Positions 9,346 to 18,976 are shown, numbered from the stretch's first letter. The stretch: DNA of 64,000 nucleotides from OLB6 sp964525565 (GCA_964525565.1 CAZGHI010000007.1:1-64000), one strand, 5' to 3'. Program-made: numbers and translations. Notes: generated from the sequence alone by a model not told the origin.

Positions 9346-9614
9346 AGTTTGTAATGCGAAGATACGGTGATCTTCATTCGCGAAACGATAAAAACAACGG
9401 GCATCAGCAATGCACAAATCACCAAGTACTATTGCTTGGAGTACGTTATCGCATTCCTCAAAAATCCAAGAAAAAAATCTGCACACCAACCAACTATTTT
9501 GTTTGGAGCAGAGGTACTGTATCATTCAAATTTGCACCCCGCAAAATCTACTGTACGCATGAACACTGATGTGAGTAGTACGAAGAAAAACTTTTGAGAA
9601 GGAGGAATGCTTGG

Positions 9615-11120
9615 GTGGAAAAATCTGATACGTTAAACTTGTTCTCTTCAACTTCTGTGGCCGTTCAAACTCCGGCAGCACAATCAATGGCACGTACCGC
9701 ACAGAGCGGCGGATCTTCGGATGCCGAGACCCTTTGGGCTCGGTGCCTGGACATCATTCGCGACAACGTGTCGGAGCAGGTTTACATTACCTGGTTCGAA
9801 CAGATGCGCCCAAGCAGTTGGGATGGTATAACGCTAACGATTGATCTGCCAAGCAACTTCTTTTATGAGTGGCTCGAAGAACACTATGCACAGCTCATCC
9901 AGAAAACAATACAAAAGGTGTTGGGAGGAAAGGCAAAGCTTCGCTATCGCGTTGTTGTTGAAGGGGGCTCAGACGAACCATCGAATACCATCATCTTGCC
10001 GGCAGGCCGTGGTCCACAGCAACCTTCGCTTCCGTTCGATACGCCAAAAACACCGTCAGCAACAGTAGCGGTTCCAAGTACTCCGGCAGTCCACTACCAA
10101 TCGTACTTTAATCCACGACACACATTCGAAAATTTTATCCGTGGAGAAAGCAATCAACTGGCTATCTCTGCTGCAATGGCTGTTGCCGATAACCCCGGCG
10201 GCACTCGGTTTAATCCTCTCGTTATCTATGGTCCAACAGGGCTAGGGAAAACACACCTTGTACAAGCAATCGGAAACCGTGTTTTGCAACGGAACCGATC
10301 GGCAAGAGTGCTCTACACAAACAGCGAAAAGTTCACGATGGAGTATATCAATGCCATCCAGACAAACCGTGTGTCGGACTTTACATCGTTTTATCGTGGC
10401 GTTGATGTTTTGATTGTTGACGACATTCAATTCCTGGGTGGCAAAGAAACACAGGACCAGTTTTTCCATACGTTTAATGCACTACTGTCTGTTGGCAAGC
10501 AAGTTGTGCTTACCTCGGACAAGCAACCAAAGGACCTTGCAGATGTAGATGAACGCTTGATTTCGCGGTTTGTATGGGGGCTGTCGGCCGACATTCAACC
10601 ACCGGATTTCGAAACACGCATGGCTATCCTCCAGCAGAAGGCTCAGGAAGAAGGCGTAGATCTGCCAGGCGATATAATGGAATACATAGCGCGTAACGTT
10701 ACCAGCAGTGTTCGCGAAATCGAAGGTTGCCTGATCTCTATCCTAGCCAAGGTTTCCCTCGACAACCGTCCGCTAAACCTCGATCTGGTTAAAGATGTTG
10801 TTCGAAGCGTTACCACCTCGCCAGCCTCCCGTCAGATTAGCATCGAACAGATCCGACAGGAAGTAGCGGCATACTATAAACTGCCGGTTGAAATGCTCTC
10901 TGCTAAAACGCGAAAGCATGAGATTGTTCTTGCCAGACAGATGTGCATGTACTTGGTGAAGACGTTAACGCAAACATCCTTGAAGAGTATAGGTCTGCAC
11001 TTTGGCGGACGCGACCACACCACAGTTCTTCATAGCTGCCAGCAAATCGCAAACTATATTGACACGGATCGTAAAATCCGTCAGGATGTGGAGTATCTGA
11101 AAAAAGCACTCCGCGCCTAA
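9615..11120 (+). CDS. dnaA: Chromosomal replication initiator protein DnaA
   Basis: AAA+ ATPase that binds DnaA boxes and opens the origin. Domain I contains WARCLDIIRDNVSEQVY and WFEQMRP. The domain II linker is Pro/Thr-rich. Domain III has Walker A GPTGLGKTHL, Walker B LIVDDIQFLGG and the sensor LTSDKQPKDL. Domain IV has the DNA-binding signature GGRDHTTVLHSC. I choose GTG 9615 because AAGGAGG ends nine bases upstream. An ATG at 9607 is out of frame, and the TTG at 9594 would put the ribosome site inside the gene. Length is 501 residues. dnaN, recF and gyrB do not follow, and I saw no DnaA-box cluster nearby. Confidence 0.97.
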   Translation: MEKSDTLNLFSSTSVAVQTPAAQSMARTAQSGGSSDAETLWARCLDIIRDNVSEQVYITWFEQMRPSSWDGITLTIDLPSNFFYEWLEEHYAQLIQKTIQKVLGGKAKLRYRVVVEGGSDEPSNTIILPAGRGPQQPSLPFDTPKTPSATVAVPSTPAVHYQSYFNPRHTFENFIRGESNQLAISAAMAVADNPGGTRFNPLVIYGPTGLGKTHLVQAIGNRVLQRNRSARVLYTNSEKFTMEYINAIQTNRVSDFTSFYRGVDVLIVDDIQFLGGKETQDQFFHTFNALLSVGKQVVLTSDKQPKDLADVDERLISRFVWGLSADIQPPDFETRMAILQQKAQEEGVDLPGDIMEYIARNVTSSVREIEGCLISILAKVSLDNRPLNLDLVKDVVRSVTTSPASRQISIEQIRQEVAAYYKLPVEMLSAKTRKHEIVLARQMCMYLVKTLTQTSLKSIGLHFGGRDHTTVLHSCQQIANYIDTDRKIRQDVEYLKKALRA

Positions 11121-11157
11121 GGTGTATAGTGTACCGCGTGCATTGTTGCGGTGTGTT

Positions 11158-11565
11158 CTACATCCCAGCAAGCATCAAGAATCGTGCATACTCTTCCTGC
11201 GTAAGCGGAACAACACTTAGCCGTCCGATACGCACCAGGAGTGAGTTGCAGAGAATATCATCAGCCTTAATGCTGTCAAGCGATACAGGCTTTTTCAATG
11301 CTTTTCCAGCTTTCAGGTCAACACATACCCAGGCGTCGTTATCTGCGGTTGGGTCAGGATATGCCTCTTTGACCACCGTTGCTAATCCAACGGCACACCG
11401 CTCATCACCGGTGTGATAGACGATTGCTGTATCCCCTTTTTTCATGGATTGCAGGTGGTTTCGTGCTGCATAGTTGCGTACGCCGTCCCACGCAGTTGTT
11501 TTCTCTGCAGTAAGCTGTTCAAATGAATACACATCAGGCTCGGTTTTCACTAACCAGTATTGCAT
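11158..11565 (-). CDS. EVE domain protein
   Basis: A 135-residue protein that is almost entirely an EVE domain (PUA/YTH-like fold, THYN1 type). Signatures are YWLVKTEPDVYSF at the start, TAWDGVRNYAARNHLQSMKKGD and AIVYHTGDERCAVGLA. EVE domains bind modified nucleobases in DNA or RNA; here there is no attached nuclease and no modification genes nearby, so a housekeeping rather than a defence role is likely. It is last in the dapB operon and convergent with dnaA. Confidence 0.92.
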   Translation of the reverse strand: MQYWLVKTEPDVYSFEQLTAEKTTAWDGVRNYAARNHLQSMKKGDTAIVYHTGDERCAVGLATVVKEAYPDPTADNDAWVCVDLKAGKALKKPVSLDSIKADDILCNSLLVRIGRLSVVPLTQEEYARFLMLAGM

Positions 11566-11574
11566 GCTTCTATC

Positions 11575-11943
11575 CTACTTAACGTGAACAATCACTCGGA
11601 ACGTGCTGGGAGAGTGCGGCCCCGTATGCCGAATGGTGTAATCCAGATAGTTTACGCTATCGGTAAAATGCTTAGCGTTAATTGCCAAATAGATTTTGCC
11701 CGCGAGGGTGTCGTATGCAATCGGACGTTGCACAGAAGCGGTAGCACAGCGGCACGATCCTTCGATGCCAGTAACCTGAATGGTATCACCGGTAATGCTG
11801 GTAAAGTGAATCATCGCCTGAACGTATCCTGTGCTGTCGCGATGTACATCAAGCACCGGCGGGAAGAACAATACATCGTTATGAGCAGTACCGGCGCTGC
11901 TTATGCCAATCAAAAGAAACGAAGCGATTATGTAATACATCAT
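11575..11943 (-). CDS. Small secreted DUF1573-like protein
   Basis: A 122-residue protein with an N-terminal signal peptide (ASFLLIGISSAGTAH) followed by one beta-sandwich-like domain. The piece GIEGSCRCATASVQRPI, with its paired cysteines and following proline, resembles the C-x-C/T motif of DUF1573 proteins common in Bacteroidetes-related bacteria. Function unknown; probably periplasmic. It lies nine bases upstream of the EVE gene and 18 bases after dapB. Confidence 0.7.
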   Translation of the reverse strand: MMYYIIASFLLIGISSAGTAHNDVLFFPPVLDVHRDSTGYVQAMIHFTSITGDTIQVTGIEGSCRCATASVQRPIAYDTLAGKIYLAINAKHFTDSVNYLDYTIRHTGPHSPSTFRVIVHVK

Positions 11944-11961
11944 ACGTTTTCGCGTGGAACC

Positions 11962-12696
11962 CTACCTTTCAGCAAGCTGCATGAAAATGTCGGTGAAATC
12001 ATAAAAACCCTTGCGATGATGAATCCATCGTGCTGCCCGCAAAGCGCCAGACGCAAAGCCTGACCTGTTTCGTGCATCATGTGTAAGGTCTATCCTGTCG
12101 AATTCACCATCTATCGTTATGGTATGCCTTCCAGCAATATTGCCACCACGTGTAGATGTAACATGAAGTAACTGTGAGTCAATGGCCCCGTGTTGTGTTT
12201 CGGTGATTAGTCCGGTTTTCCGTTCAACCTCGTCTAAGAGAATAGTTCCCAGAGTGAGGGCCGTTCCACTGGGACTATCTTTCTTCCGTGCATGATGCCA
12301 TTCGTGAATCATAACATCGTATTCCGGTTGGGCATTCAGTAACACACCGGCCGCGCGTGCCAACCGAAAGAACATTTGCATACCAACCGAAAAATTCGAA
12401 CCAAATACGCAACCAATGTTGCTCTGCTGAACCACCGATCGAACGTGTTCAAACTGCGAATTCCAACCGGTGGTGCCAATCACAAGCCCCTTTCCCATCT
12501 CTGCTATAATTTCTACGGTATGTGGCACAGCCTCGGCAACCGTAAAGTCTATAGCAACGTCCCATTGGTTATTTCCGCTCGAGGTGAGCGGCGCATCCAC
12601 GTCGTACACGGCAACCACCTCGCATGCATGAGTTGGTGCCAGGCGTTCGATTTCCTTTCCCATGGACCCGTATCCGACCAGAGCAATTCTTGTCAT
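11962..12696 (-). CDS. dapB: 4-hydroxy-tetrahydrodipicolinate reductase
   Basis: NAD(P)H-dependent step in the diaminopimelate/lysine pathway. MTRIALVGYGSMGKEIER is the nucleotide-binding start; FGSNFSVGMQMF and the active-site EWHHARKKDSPSGTA are diagnostic. ATG 12696 has GGAGG four bases upstream and overlaps the preceding gene's stop. At 244 residues it is slightly short for DapB (about 265), as in some Bacteroidetes-type enzymes. Diaminopimelate feeds peptidoglycan, as does ddl elsewhere in the window. Confidence 0.96.
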   Translation of the reverse strand: MTRIALVGYGSMGKEIERLAPTHACEVVAVYDVDAPLTSSGNNQWDVAIDFTVAEAVPHTVEIIAEMGKGLVIGTTGWNSQFEHVRSVVQQSNIGCVFGSNFSVGMQMFFRLARAAGVLLNAQPEYDVMIHEWHHARKKDSPSGTALTLGTILLDEVERKTGLITETQHGAIDSQLLHVTSTRGGNIAGRHTITIDGEFDRIDLTHDARNRSGFASGALRAARWIHHRKGFYDFTDIFMQLAER

Positions 12697-13355
12697 GTCG
12701 CCTCCAAAAGCACGCCTTCGTGTAGTGTTTGTACCTTGGCAGAAGGAAAGATGTCCATCCATTCCAGCCGGTGACTTGTTACGATGAGGCCCATATTTTT
12801 TTCAACACGATTCTGTATTCGGCGAATAACACTTAATCGTGTCTCTTCGTCGAGCATACTCAATGGTTCGTCAGCCAGAAGAACGGTAGGCTCCATAGCA
12901 AAAGCACGGGCCAGCGATACTAACTGACGTTCTCCGCCGGAAAGTTGGTGAGGGTATAACTCCCGACAATGGCTAACGTTCAGCTCGGCCAGTAGTTCTA
13001 GTGTTTGCTTCAGCGCCTGAGCCTTGAGAAAACCACGTGCCGCAAGAACCATCTGAATGTTCTGCGAAACGGTAAACGCTTGTACCAACTCCGCAAACTG
13101 GTGTACTACTCCTAGCTGCGAGCGAAGAGTACGCAACCCTTTCGATCGCATAGCGGTAGTTGCTATTCCATTTACCCGCACCGTGCCAGTTGTTGGGAAC
13201 ATGTTACCCCACAGCAATTGTAAAATAGTTGACTTACCTGATCCGGTGGGCCCTCGGAGAATAAGAATTTCTGGACTTGTGTACGACAGGTTTACCCGAG
13301 AAAGAGCCGGGATTCCACCAAACGAAACAGTAACATCGGTAAGATCGAAGGTCAT
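12693..13355 (-). CDS. ABC transporter ATP-binding protein, FtsE/LolD-like
   Basis: A 220-residue single nucleotide-binding domain: Walker A GPTGSGKST, Q-loop GVVHQFAELV, signature LSGGERQ, Walker B VLLADEP and H-loop TSHRLEW. Size and overall form fit FtsE/LolD-type ATPases, but no FtsX-like or MacB-type permease is adjacent. Its upstream neighbour is a PerM protein, which is not an ABC permease. The FtsE role in cell division is therefore only a possibility. It overlaps dapB by four bases. Confidence 0.85.
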   Translation of the reverse strand: MTFDLTDVTVSFGGIPALSRVNLSYTSPEILILRGPTGSGKSTILQLLWGNMFPTTGTVRVNGIATTAMRSKGLRTLRSQLGVVHQFAELVQAFTVSQNIQMVLAARGFLKAQALKQTLELLAELNVSHCRELYPHQLSGGERQLVSLARAFAMEPTVLLADEPLSMLDEETRLSVIRRIQNRVEKNMGLIVTSHRLEWMDIFPSAKVQTLHEGVLLEAT

Positions 13356-13372
13356 AACATCAACGAAAAGTT

Positions 13373-14416
13373 CTAAAGATGTTCCGGCGCGCGATTACTC
13401 ATCAGGATTGCAAGGGGAACAGTAATGGGAAACTTTTCCATGATAACCTTTAGAATAGCCATGATGGGCACCGACAGTACCATGCCTACGATTCCCCACA
13501 TCCAGCCCCAGAAGAAAAGTGAAAACAGCACAACAACCGGCGACAGATCCAGACTCTGACCCATAGCACGGGGTTCTAACACGTTACCAACAATATTCTG
13601 CACAACCACAAGGATGCCAACAACAAAGAGTGCAATGCCAATGTTTTCAAACTGAACCATGGCAATGAAACCAGGTATAACGGTGGTGATAAACGAACCT
13701 ATGTTTGGCAAATAGGCAAAGAAAAAAGTTAGCATTGCAATAACCGGAGCGAAATCCACGCCGAATATCCATAGCACGGTGTACATCACCAGAGCATTGA
13801 GAATGTTAAATAGTGTTTTCACTCGCAGGTATCGGAGAACTTTAGCATTCACAGCTTGATAGATGCCGATCATGTGACTGCTCTGTACACTTGCTTGTGC
13901 TGCTTGCAACTTCTTCGGAAACTCGCTAGAGCCAAGTATCAAGAACACTAAATACAGCATCATCAGCACACCGTCGGAAATGATACCCACTGCCGACCCC
14001 AGCCAACCGGAGATAAGCTGTATGCCAGCATCAGCCGTAGATGCCGCCTGAAGTTTGCGAAGAACTTCTACCCCGCCCGGAACGGACGAAATAGCTTGCT
14101 CCGTGGTGCTCAACATCTTTTGAAACTTTTCCGAGTACACAGGCGCTTTCTCTATTGCACTGTCCACTCCCAGTGATACAATGGAGCTGATCCCCCAAAT
14201 TGCTGAACCAACAAGACAGATTACAGCGATCAGACCCAACCAGGACGGACCACCTCGCTTACGAATGCCGTCAATGATCGGTCGGAATAGAATTGATAAA
14301 AACACAGCCAGCACAAATGGAAGTACAATATCACGTAGCACGTAAAGCACCGCTGCCGAAATGATAACGGAAATAACGAGCAGACTGATACTAGACTTGG
14401 CTTCACCTGCTTTCAT
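13373..14416 (-). CDS. AI-2E family (PerM-like) membrane protein
   Basis: A 347-residue polytopic membrane protein with about eight hydrophobic segments. Signatures of PF01594 are the N-terminal paired helices (VISAAVLYVLRDIVLPF then RPIIDGIRKRG), the amphipathic central segment, FFAYLPNIGSFITTVIP and NVLEPRAMGQSLDLSP. Members export autoinducer-2 or act as Na+/H+ antiporters; the substrate here is unknown. ATG 14416 is chosen over a GTG at 14464, which adds a cysteine-rich, non-conserved leader. It is first in the operon leading to dapB. Confidence 0.88.
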   Translation of the reverse strand: MKAGEAKSSISLLVISVIISAAVLYVLRDIVLPFVLAVFLSILFRPIIDGIRKRGGPSWLGLIAVICLVGSAIWGISSIVSLGVDSAIEKAPVYSEKFQKMLSTTEQAISSVPGGVEVLRKLQAASTADAGIQLISGWLGSAVGIISDGVLMMLYLVFLILGSSEFPKKLQAAQASVQSSHMIGIYQAVNAKVLRYLRVKTLFNILNALVMYTVLWIFGVDFAPVIAMLTFFFAYLPNIGSFITTVIPGFIAMVQFENIGIALFVVGILVVVQNIVGNVLEPRAMGQSLDLSPVVVLFSLFFWGWMWGIVGMVLSVPIMAILKVIMEKFPITVPLAILMSNRAPEHL

Positions 14417-14478
14417 ATGGCAATTTACCCAACAACACTGGCTATTTTCGCCGTTCCGATTCACTATACAGCGGAACT

Positions 14479-15450
14479 ATGAACAAGCCAATTTCTGATT
14501 TTATTGAACAAAACTTCTTGCACTTTAATGCAGCAGCATTAGTAGATGCAGCAAAGGCGTACGTTGCCCATCTGAACGATGGCGGCAAAATGATGATCAC
14601 TTTGGCCGGTGCGATGAGCACGGCAGAACTTGGAAAAACGCTTGCCGAGATGATTCGCCAGGACAAAGTACAGATAATCTCATGTACAGGGGCAAACCTT
14701 GAAGAAGATATCATGAATCTTGTTGCCCATTCACATTACAAGCGTGTTCCACACTATCGCGATCTCTCGCCACAAGATGAATGGGAACTTCTCGAAGGCG
14801 GATTTAACCGCGTTACGGACACCTGCATTCCTGAAGAAGAGGCCTTTCGAAGAATTCAAAAGCATATTTATAAGCAGTGGAAAGGGGCTCAGGATGCCGG
14901 CGATCGCGCATTCCCACACGAGTTCATGTATCGTATGTTGCTCAGCGGAGAAATGGAACAGTACTATGAAATCGATCCAAAGAATAGCTGGATGGTTGCC
15001 GCTGCAGAAAAGAATCTTCCAATAATTGTTCCCGGGTGGGAAGACAGTACTATGGGCAACATCTTTGCTTCGTACTGCATAAAGGGCGAGCTTAACCCGT
15101 CAACTATGAAGAGCGGTATTGAATACATGGTTTGGCTTTCAGACTGGTACCGAAAAAACTCTGCCGGCAAGGGCGTTGGCTTCTTCCAAATTGGTGGTGG
15201 TATTGCCGGCGACTTCCCAATCTGTGTTGTTCCCATGATGTATCAAGATCTGGGATGGCACGATGTTCCATTCTGGTCATACTTCTGTCAGATTTCCGAC
15301 TCAACAACGTCGTATGGATCGTACTCAGGTGCTGTTCCCAACGAAAAAATCACGTGGGGCAAATTGGGTATAGACACGCCCAAGTTTGTTGTAGAGTCCG
15401 ATGCCACCATTGTTGCACCGTTGATGTTTGCATGGATATTGGGAATGTAA
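14479..15450 (+). CDS. Deoxyhypusine synthase-like protein
   Basis: A 323-residue member of the deoxyhypusine synthase fold family (PF01916). The NAD-binding region has CTGANLEEDIMNL, GWEDSTMGN and QIGGGIAGDFPI. WGKLGIDTPK near the C-terminus keeps the catalytic lysine (Lys295 here), which forms the spermidine-derived imine intermediate. Bacteria lack eIF5A, so this is more likely a homospermidine-synthase-type or other aminobutyl transferase; this is inference from related bacterial enzymes. It is divergent from the PerM gene with only 62 bases between the starts, and stands alone on its strand. Confidence 0.88.
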   Translation: MNKPISDFIEQNFLHFNAAALVDAAKAYVAHLNDGGKMMITLAGAMSTAELGKTLAEMIRQDKVQIISCTGANLEEDIMNLVAHSHYKRVPHYRDLSPQDEWELLEGGFNRVTDTCIPEEEAFRRIQKHIYKQWKGAQDAGDRAFPHEFMYRMLLSGEMEQYYEIDPKNSWMVAAAEKNLPIIVPGWEDSTMGNIFASYCIKGELNPSTMKSGIEYMVWLSDWYRKNSAGKGVGFFQIGGGIAGDFPICVVPMMYQDLGWHDVPFWSYFCQISDSTTSYGSYSGAVPNEKITWGKLGIDTPKFVVESDATIVAPLMFAWILGM

Positions 15451-15467
15451 TACCCACGGTTGCGTTG

Positions 15468-16670
15468 CTAAGGAATTACAACTGCACGTTTATTGTCGTG
15501 TTCAACAAAGTACAATCCTGGTGGTATGGCATGCAAGGGCAGACTAACTGTAGGAGCATCTGCTACCCATTCAGATACAATACTGCCGGTAATGTTGATT
15601 ATCCGAATTGGTTGTCCTAAACTGCAATGATGGATGCGGACCACATCCCCAACTCTTTCGATGGTGAGAGAGTGCACATCACGCGTGGCTACGCTGGCAG
15701 GTGTGCGACCAAGAACAACGTCAACATATACCGGTAAATGGTCGGAAACACATACCAGTGCCTCGGCAAGCTCTGCTGAGACTGCTTTGTTAGGTGGTTC
15801 ATTGAGGGGACTGTTTAAGCGCGACGTGGAGTCGTTACCAAATGCAGTATAGGATCCCGGTACAAGCCAAGGGGCCAATTGCTCCGAAACAAAAATGTAG
15901 TCAAACCGATCGTCTAAACCACCGGTGGATCCCACAACACACCCTTGCGCATTGGTCATTCGTGTGCTCTGGGTGTACCAACCGGCAAAGAGAGATGCAT
16001 CGCGCTGCCACTCAGTGCCTAGTGGGTCAACAAAGCGCCTACCAACCGTAGGTGAAACGAGTTGCTGATACGCTGCCTCGGACGGTGAATACACGTTAAA
16101 ATCTCCACAGGCGATAACATAATCCTGATTTGTAACGGCCAACTGTAAGGCTGCAATTTCCCGCGATCGTTGGGCCGCTGCCGAAGCATCGTTGTTAGCC
16201 TTTAAATGCAGTGAGTATATAACGAGAGTGTCAGGGAGCCGATCAGATTCGGGGTTTATTTGCAGAGTGTATTCTGCGATGTTTCGCAGTTCGGTTGAAA
16301 TCACGCGCTGCGATAAAAAGGTAAACATGTTCTGATTGTACAGTAACTGGTTGTCGGTGTCCCGACCGTCAATAAATGGAGTTGCGGCAAAGGGTGCGTA
16401 CGTTAGAATGTTAGTAACAAAGTGTGGTCCCATGGTAGCATTTATTACCTCGGAGCACACCAGCAAATCCGGACGGATGGCATCCAAAATGCGCTTGAAC
16501 GCGTCAGTTCGACCTCCGTCGTTGCTCAGGCTGTAATTCAAGATGTTGTATGCACAAATCCTAACGGTATCGGCAGCGTGGGCAAAACCTACGCACAGTA
16601 CTGCTAGAATGGTGGTGGCTACAATCGTTCTGCTATTCGGCCAACCAGAGGTGTTCGCAGACCTTTTCAT
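15468..16670 (-). CDS. Secreted endonuclease/exonuclease/phosphatase family protein with T9SS-type C-terminus
   Basis: A 400-residue protein with a signal peptide (TILAVLCVGFAHA). The EEP fold is recognised by AYNILNYS (metal Asn), LLVCSEV (metal Glu), CGDFNVYSP and the terminal SDHLPVYVDV. The last 75 residues form a beta-rich tail ending in PPGLYFVEHDNKRAVVIP, which resembles a type IX secretion sorting domain. It is probably a cell-surface or released nuclease or phosphodiesterase. The substrate cannot be told. Confidence 0.85.
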   Translation of the reverse strand: MKRSANTSGWPNSRTIVATTILAVLCVGFAHAADTVRICAYNILNYSLSNDGGRTDAFKRILDAIRPDLLVCSEVINATMGPHFVTNILTYAPFAATPFIDGRDTDNQLLYNQNMFTFLSQRVISTELRNIAEYTLQINPESDRLPDTLVIYSLHLKANNDASAAAQRSREIAALQLAVTNQDYVIACGDFNVYSPSEAAYQQLVSPTVGRRFVDPLGTEWQRDASLFAGWYTQSTRMTNAQGCVVGSTGGLDDRFDYIFVSEQLAPWLVPGSYTAFGNDSTSRLNSPLNEPPNKAVSAELAEALVCVSDHLPVYVDVVLGRTPASVATRDVHSLTIERVGDVVRIHHCSLGQPIRIINITGSIVSEWVADAPTVSLPLHAIPPGLYFVEHDNKRAVVIP

Positions 16671-17009
16671 GCGGCAAAGCTAGCAGAACACGGCTCATCA
16701 TCTTGTTTGTAAGTCCACAAAATCGTACAACAGCAAATGATGCAGTGGATTGAACTGGTAGTGCGAATTCGGCATTGAGTTGTGGAACACAACTCGTGCA
16801 TATGCTACATGCCTTCAATATTATCAACACGGTTTTGGATTTTTAATTCGTGCGATTCCACAGCAAACACCCTTATGATATGGCATGGCAGGCATCCTCG
16901 TTAAAATTTTTGAGTATTGTAAATGTGATTCGAACTGCTCTGTATCTATGCCGTTGTTATATGCAGCAGACTCAGAGTTGCCACGATCGCAGAAGTTTGC
17001 ACTAACCAG
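16671..17009. other. Intergenic stretch without recognisable content
   Basis: About 340 bases between two minus-strand secreted-protein genes. The promoter of the EEP gene must lie here or upstream. I see no convincing open frame, tRNA, repeat or strong hairpin. Confidence 0.6.
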
Positions 17010-18940
17010 CTAGTATTCACCGCCGATTTTTCGTGATTGGGGAATACCCGGAATTGCCGGCAGCTTGGTTGGCTTTCTAACATTCACTGCCGTGTCAGTT
17101 AGCGCCTCCATAAAGGCGATCAAGTCTGCGTAATCCTGTTCTGTGAAGTGTAGTCGGTCTGATGCAAGTGTTTGGTGCGTAGGATTTGTGCCAATGCCCA
17201 AGCCCCCTCCCAGATCGTAAAACTTCAGAACATCGTTGAGTGTTGGATACGCTCCATTATGCATATACGGGGCGGTGAGCGCAACATTGCGAATGGTGGG
17301 CGTTTTAAACGAGTGCCGGTATATCTCTGCTCCGTCGCGCAGGGCACCGCCAAAACGTCCTACATCAGGATCGAGGATAGCATGTGATGTGTCAACAGAC
17401 ATAGGAACACCTAGAACCTCGCTTTCTGATTCGGTGAAGGCCGGAGGAACATAGCCAGCGAAGGTTGGTGCAAAGTGACATGTTCCGCAGGCAGCACGGC
17501 CCATGAATGTGTTGAATCCCCGCCGCACGGCTGGATTGAGCTGAATATTCTCTCCCCGCAAATACCGGTCAACCGGACTATTGAAGCCGACGAGCGTTCC
17601 ACATACGCTGTAATGGCCAGGGAGATATTGGCAGGTGTTATGGGTGCATCTTCGTTGAACACGGTACGAAACCGAGTTTCGTATTCCTCTGAAGTTCGCA
17701 ACCTGGCAACGGCCTCAAGAAGACTAAACCCGAACTCTTTTGGATCGTGCACTACATGGTCTATTACTTCGCTCAGCCGTTCTGCACGCAGGTCATAAAA
17801 AAAACGTCGGGCAAACACGGCATTCAGTAATGTTGGTGCATTTCGGGTAACGGTTCCGTTACCATCTCGTGCCAAACTCTTCGCCCGACCATCGGTAAAG
17901 GCAAGCTCAGGCATGTGACATGATGCGCAGGAACGATTGACATCTGCGGACAGTACAGGGTCAAAAAACAAGAGTGCGCCTAGTTCAATTAGATCCGGTG
18001 TTACGCTGTTTTTGTACAGGCCAGTCCACATATATGGATTTAAAACATTATTATCGAACAAGTACTGTCCTCGCGGATTGAGGGGTACATCGCTACTGTG
18101 AACTTCATCGGCATGTTCAATTTCGAGCGCATCCTGCACACGAAGCGTTAATCCGTACAGTGGGTTCAAGACGTTTCTGATGATTTCCATTCGGTCCAGC
18201 TCATCAGGAGAGTTCACGTTGTTAAGCATCGTTACGCCCCGTGATAACACTGCAGATACTGTGTCGGCCAAGGGGCTGTGGTTGCGCTGGCTGAGCGGTT
18301 CTTGAAATCCTTCAAGAATGAATCCTATTGTGGACAGTGCAGTGGCTTCGTCGCAGAAGGTAACATTGCCGGAGGGTCTGTCGAAGCCGCTAAGACCAAG
18401 CGCTGTTATTCTCATGATTCCTGACCGGCAAGCTTCGATTTGCATGCGTTCGGACCAGCGCATGCTGCGCAGTACACTACACATCTCGGCAGTACCCGTA
18501 CGCAGTGAACGAAGTAGTTCAACGATACGTTCTTTCTCAGTAAGAACTACTGAGTCCGATTCAGCGAGAATCTCATCGAGAACCTGTAGGCCAACAGGTT
18601 GCAACTCTTCAATAAACTGTGATTTTTGATCGAGCCGAGGAAGAGGGGCGCCATTGATAAACCAGGTTACGTGAGTGGGATCTGCATATTCAGCCAGCGG
18701 TTCGATGGTTTTCCATCGAATGCGAACATGTGCATAGTGCTCTCGTAAAGCGCCAGCCTGATTCGAAGTGGAGAGAGCAATTGCAGCTTGAAGCATGTCC
18801 TCGATGGAAACACTAAGATCTGTGCCGGACCGAACAATGAACTGGTGTATGCGAAGGTGGCGTGGTTGCGTGTGTTTCCACGCGGTAAGGCATAGACCTA
18901 CGATAAGAGAGTACCCCAGACAAGCAATAAATGAGCGCAT
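17010..18940 (-). pseudogene. Di-haem cytochrome c peroxidase (MauG-like) with imelysin-like N-terminus, one frameshift
   Basis: The N-terminal frame (18940 down to about 17600) has a signal anchor, a helical region resembling the imelysin-like extension seen in Bacteroidetes-type peroxidases (HVRIRWKTIEPLAEY, ELQPVGLQVLDEIL), then the first haem site CASCH with LAFTDGR. The second frame (from about 17595 to the stop at 17010) continues NSPVDRYLRGE, then the second haem site CGTCH and RNVALTAPYMHNGA. Joining AITAYVER to VGFNSPVDRY needs one base added at about 17590-17600. The full product would have about 643 residues and act as a periplasmic peroxidase. The break is a sequencing error or a recent mutation; both halves look otherwise intact. 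Confidence 0.85.
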
Positions 18941-18976
18941 GGTTGGTGGCTTTCAGTACGTGTTCTAGTAAACACC

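Noticed and set aside
9559..9597. Twelve-codon open frame ending just before the dnaA ribosome site
   Set aside because: It could be a leader peptide, but it has no ribosome site of its own and no regulatory-codon pattern; short frames like this arise by chance.
9346..9614. Replication origin upstream of dnaA
   Set aside because: No DnaA-box-like repeats or AT-rich unwinding array were found; only one weak TTATCGCAT.
11158..11565. EVE gene as part of a defence system against modified DNA
   Set aside because: Stand-alone domain at the end of a housekeeping operon, with no nuclease or modification genes nearby.
16633..16830. Small minus-strand frame overlapping the EEP gene start
   Set aside because: No ribosome site, cysteine-rich composition and overlap with a well-supported gene; treated as noise.
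16900..17000. tRNA-like GATTCGAAC in the intergenic region
   Set aside because: No pairing acceptor, D or anticodon stems on either strand.
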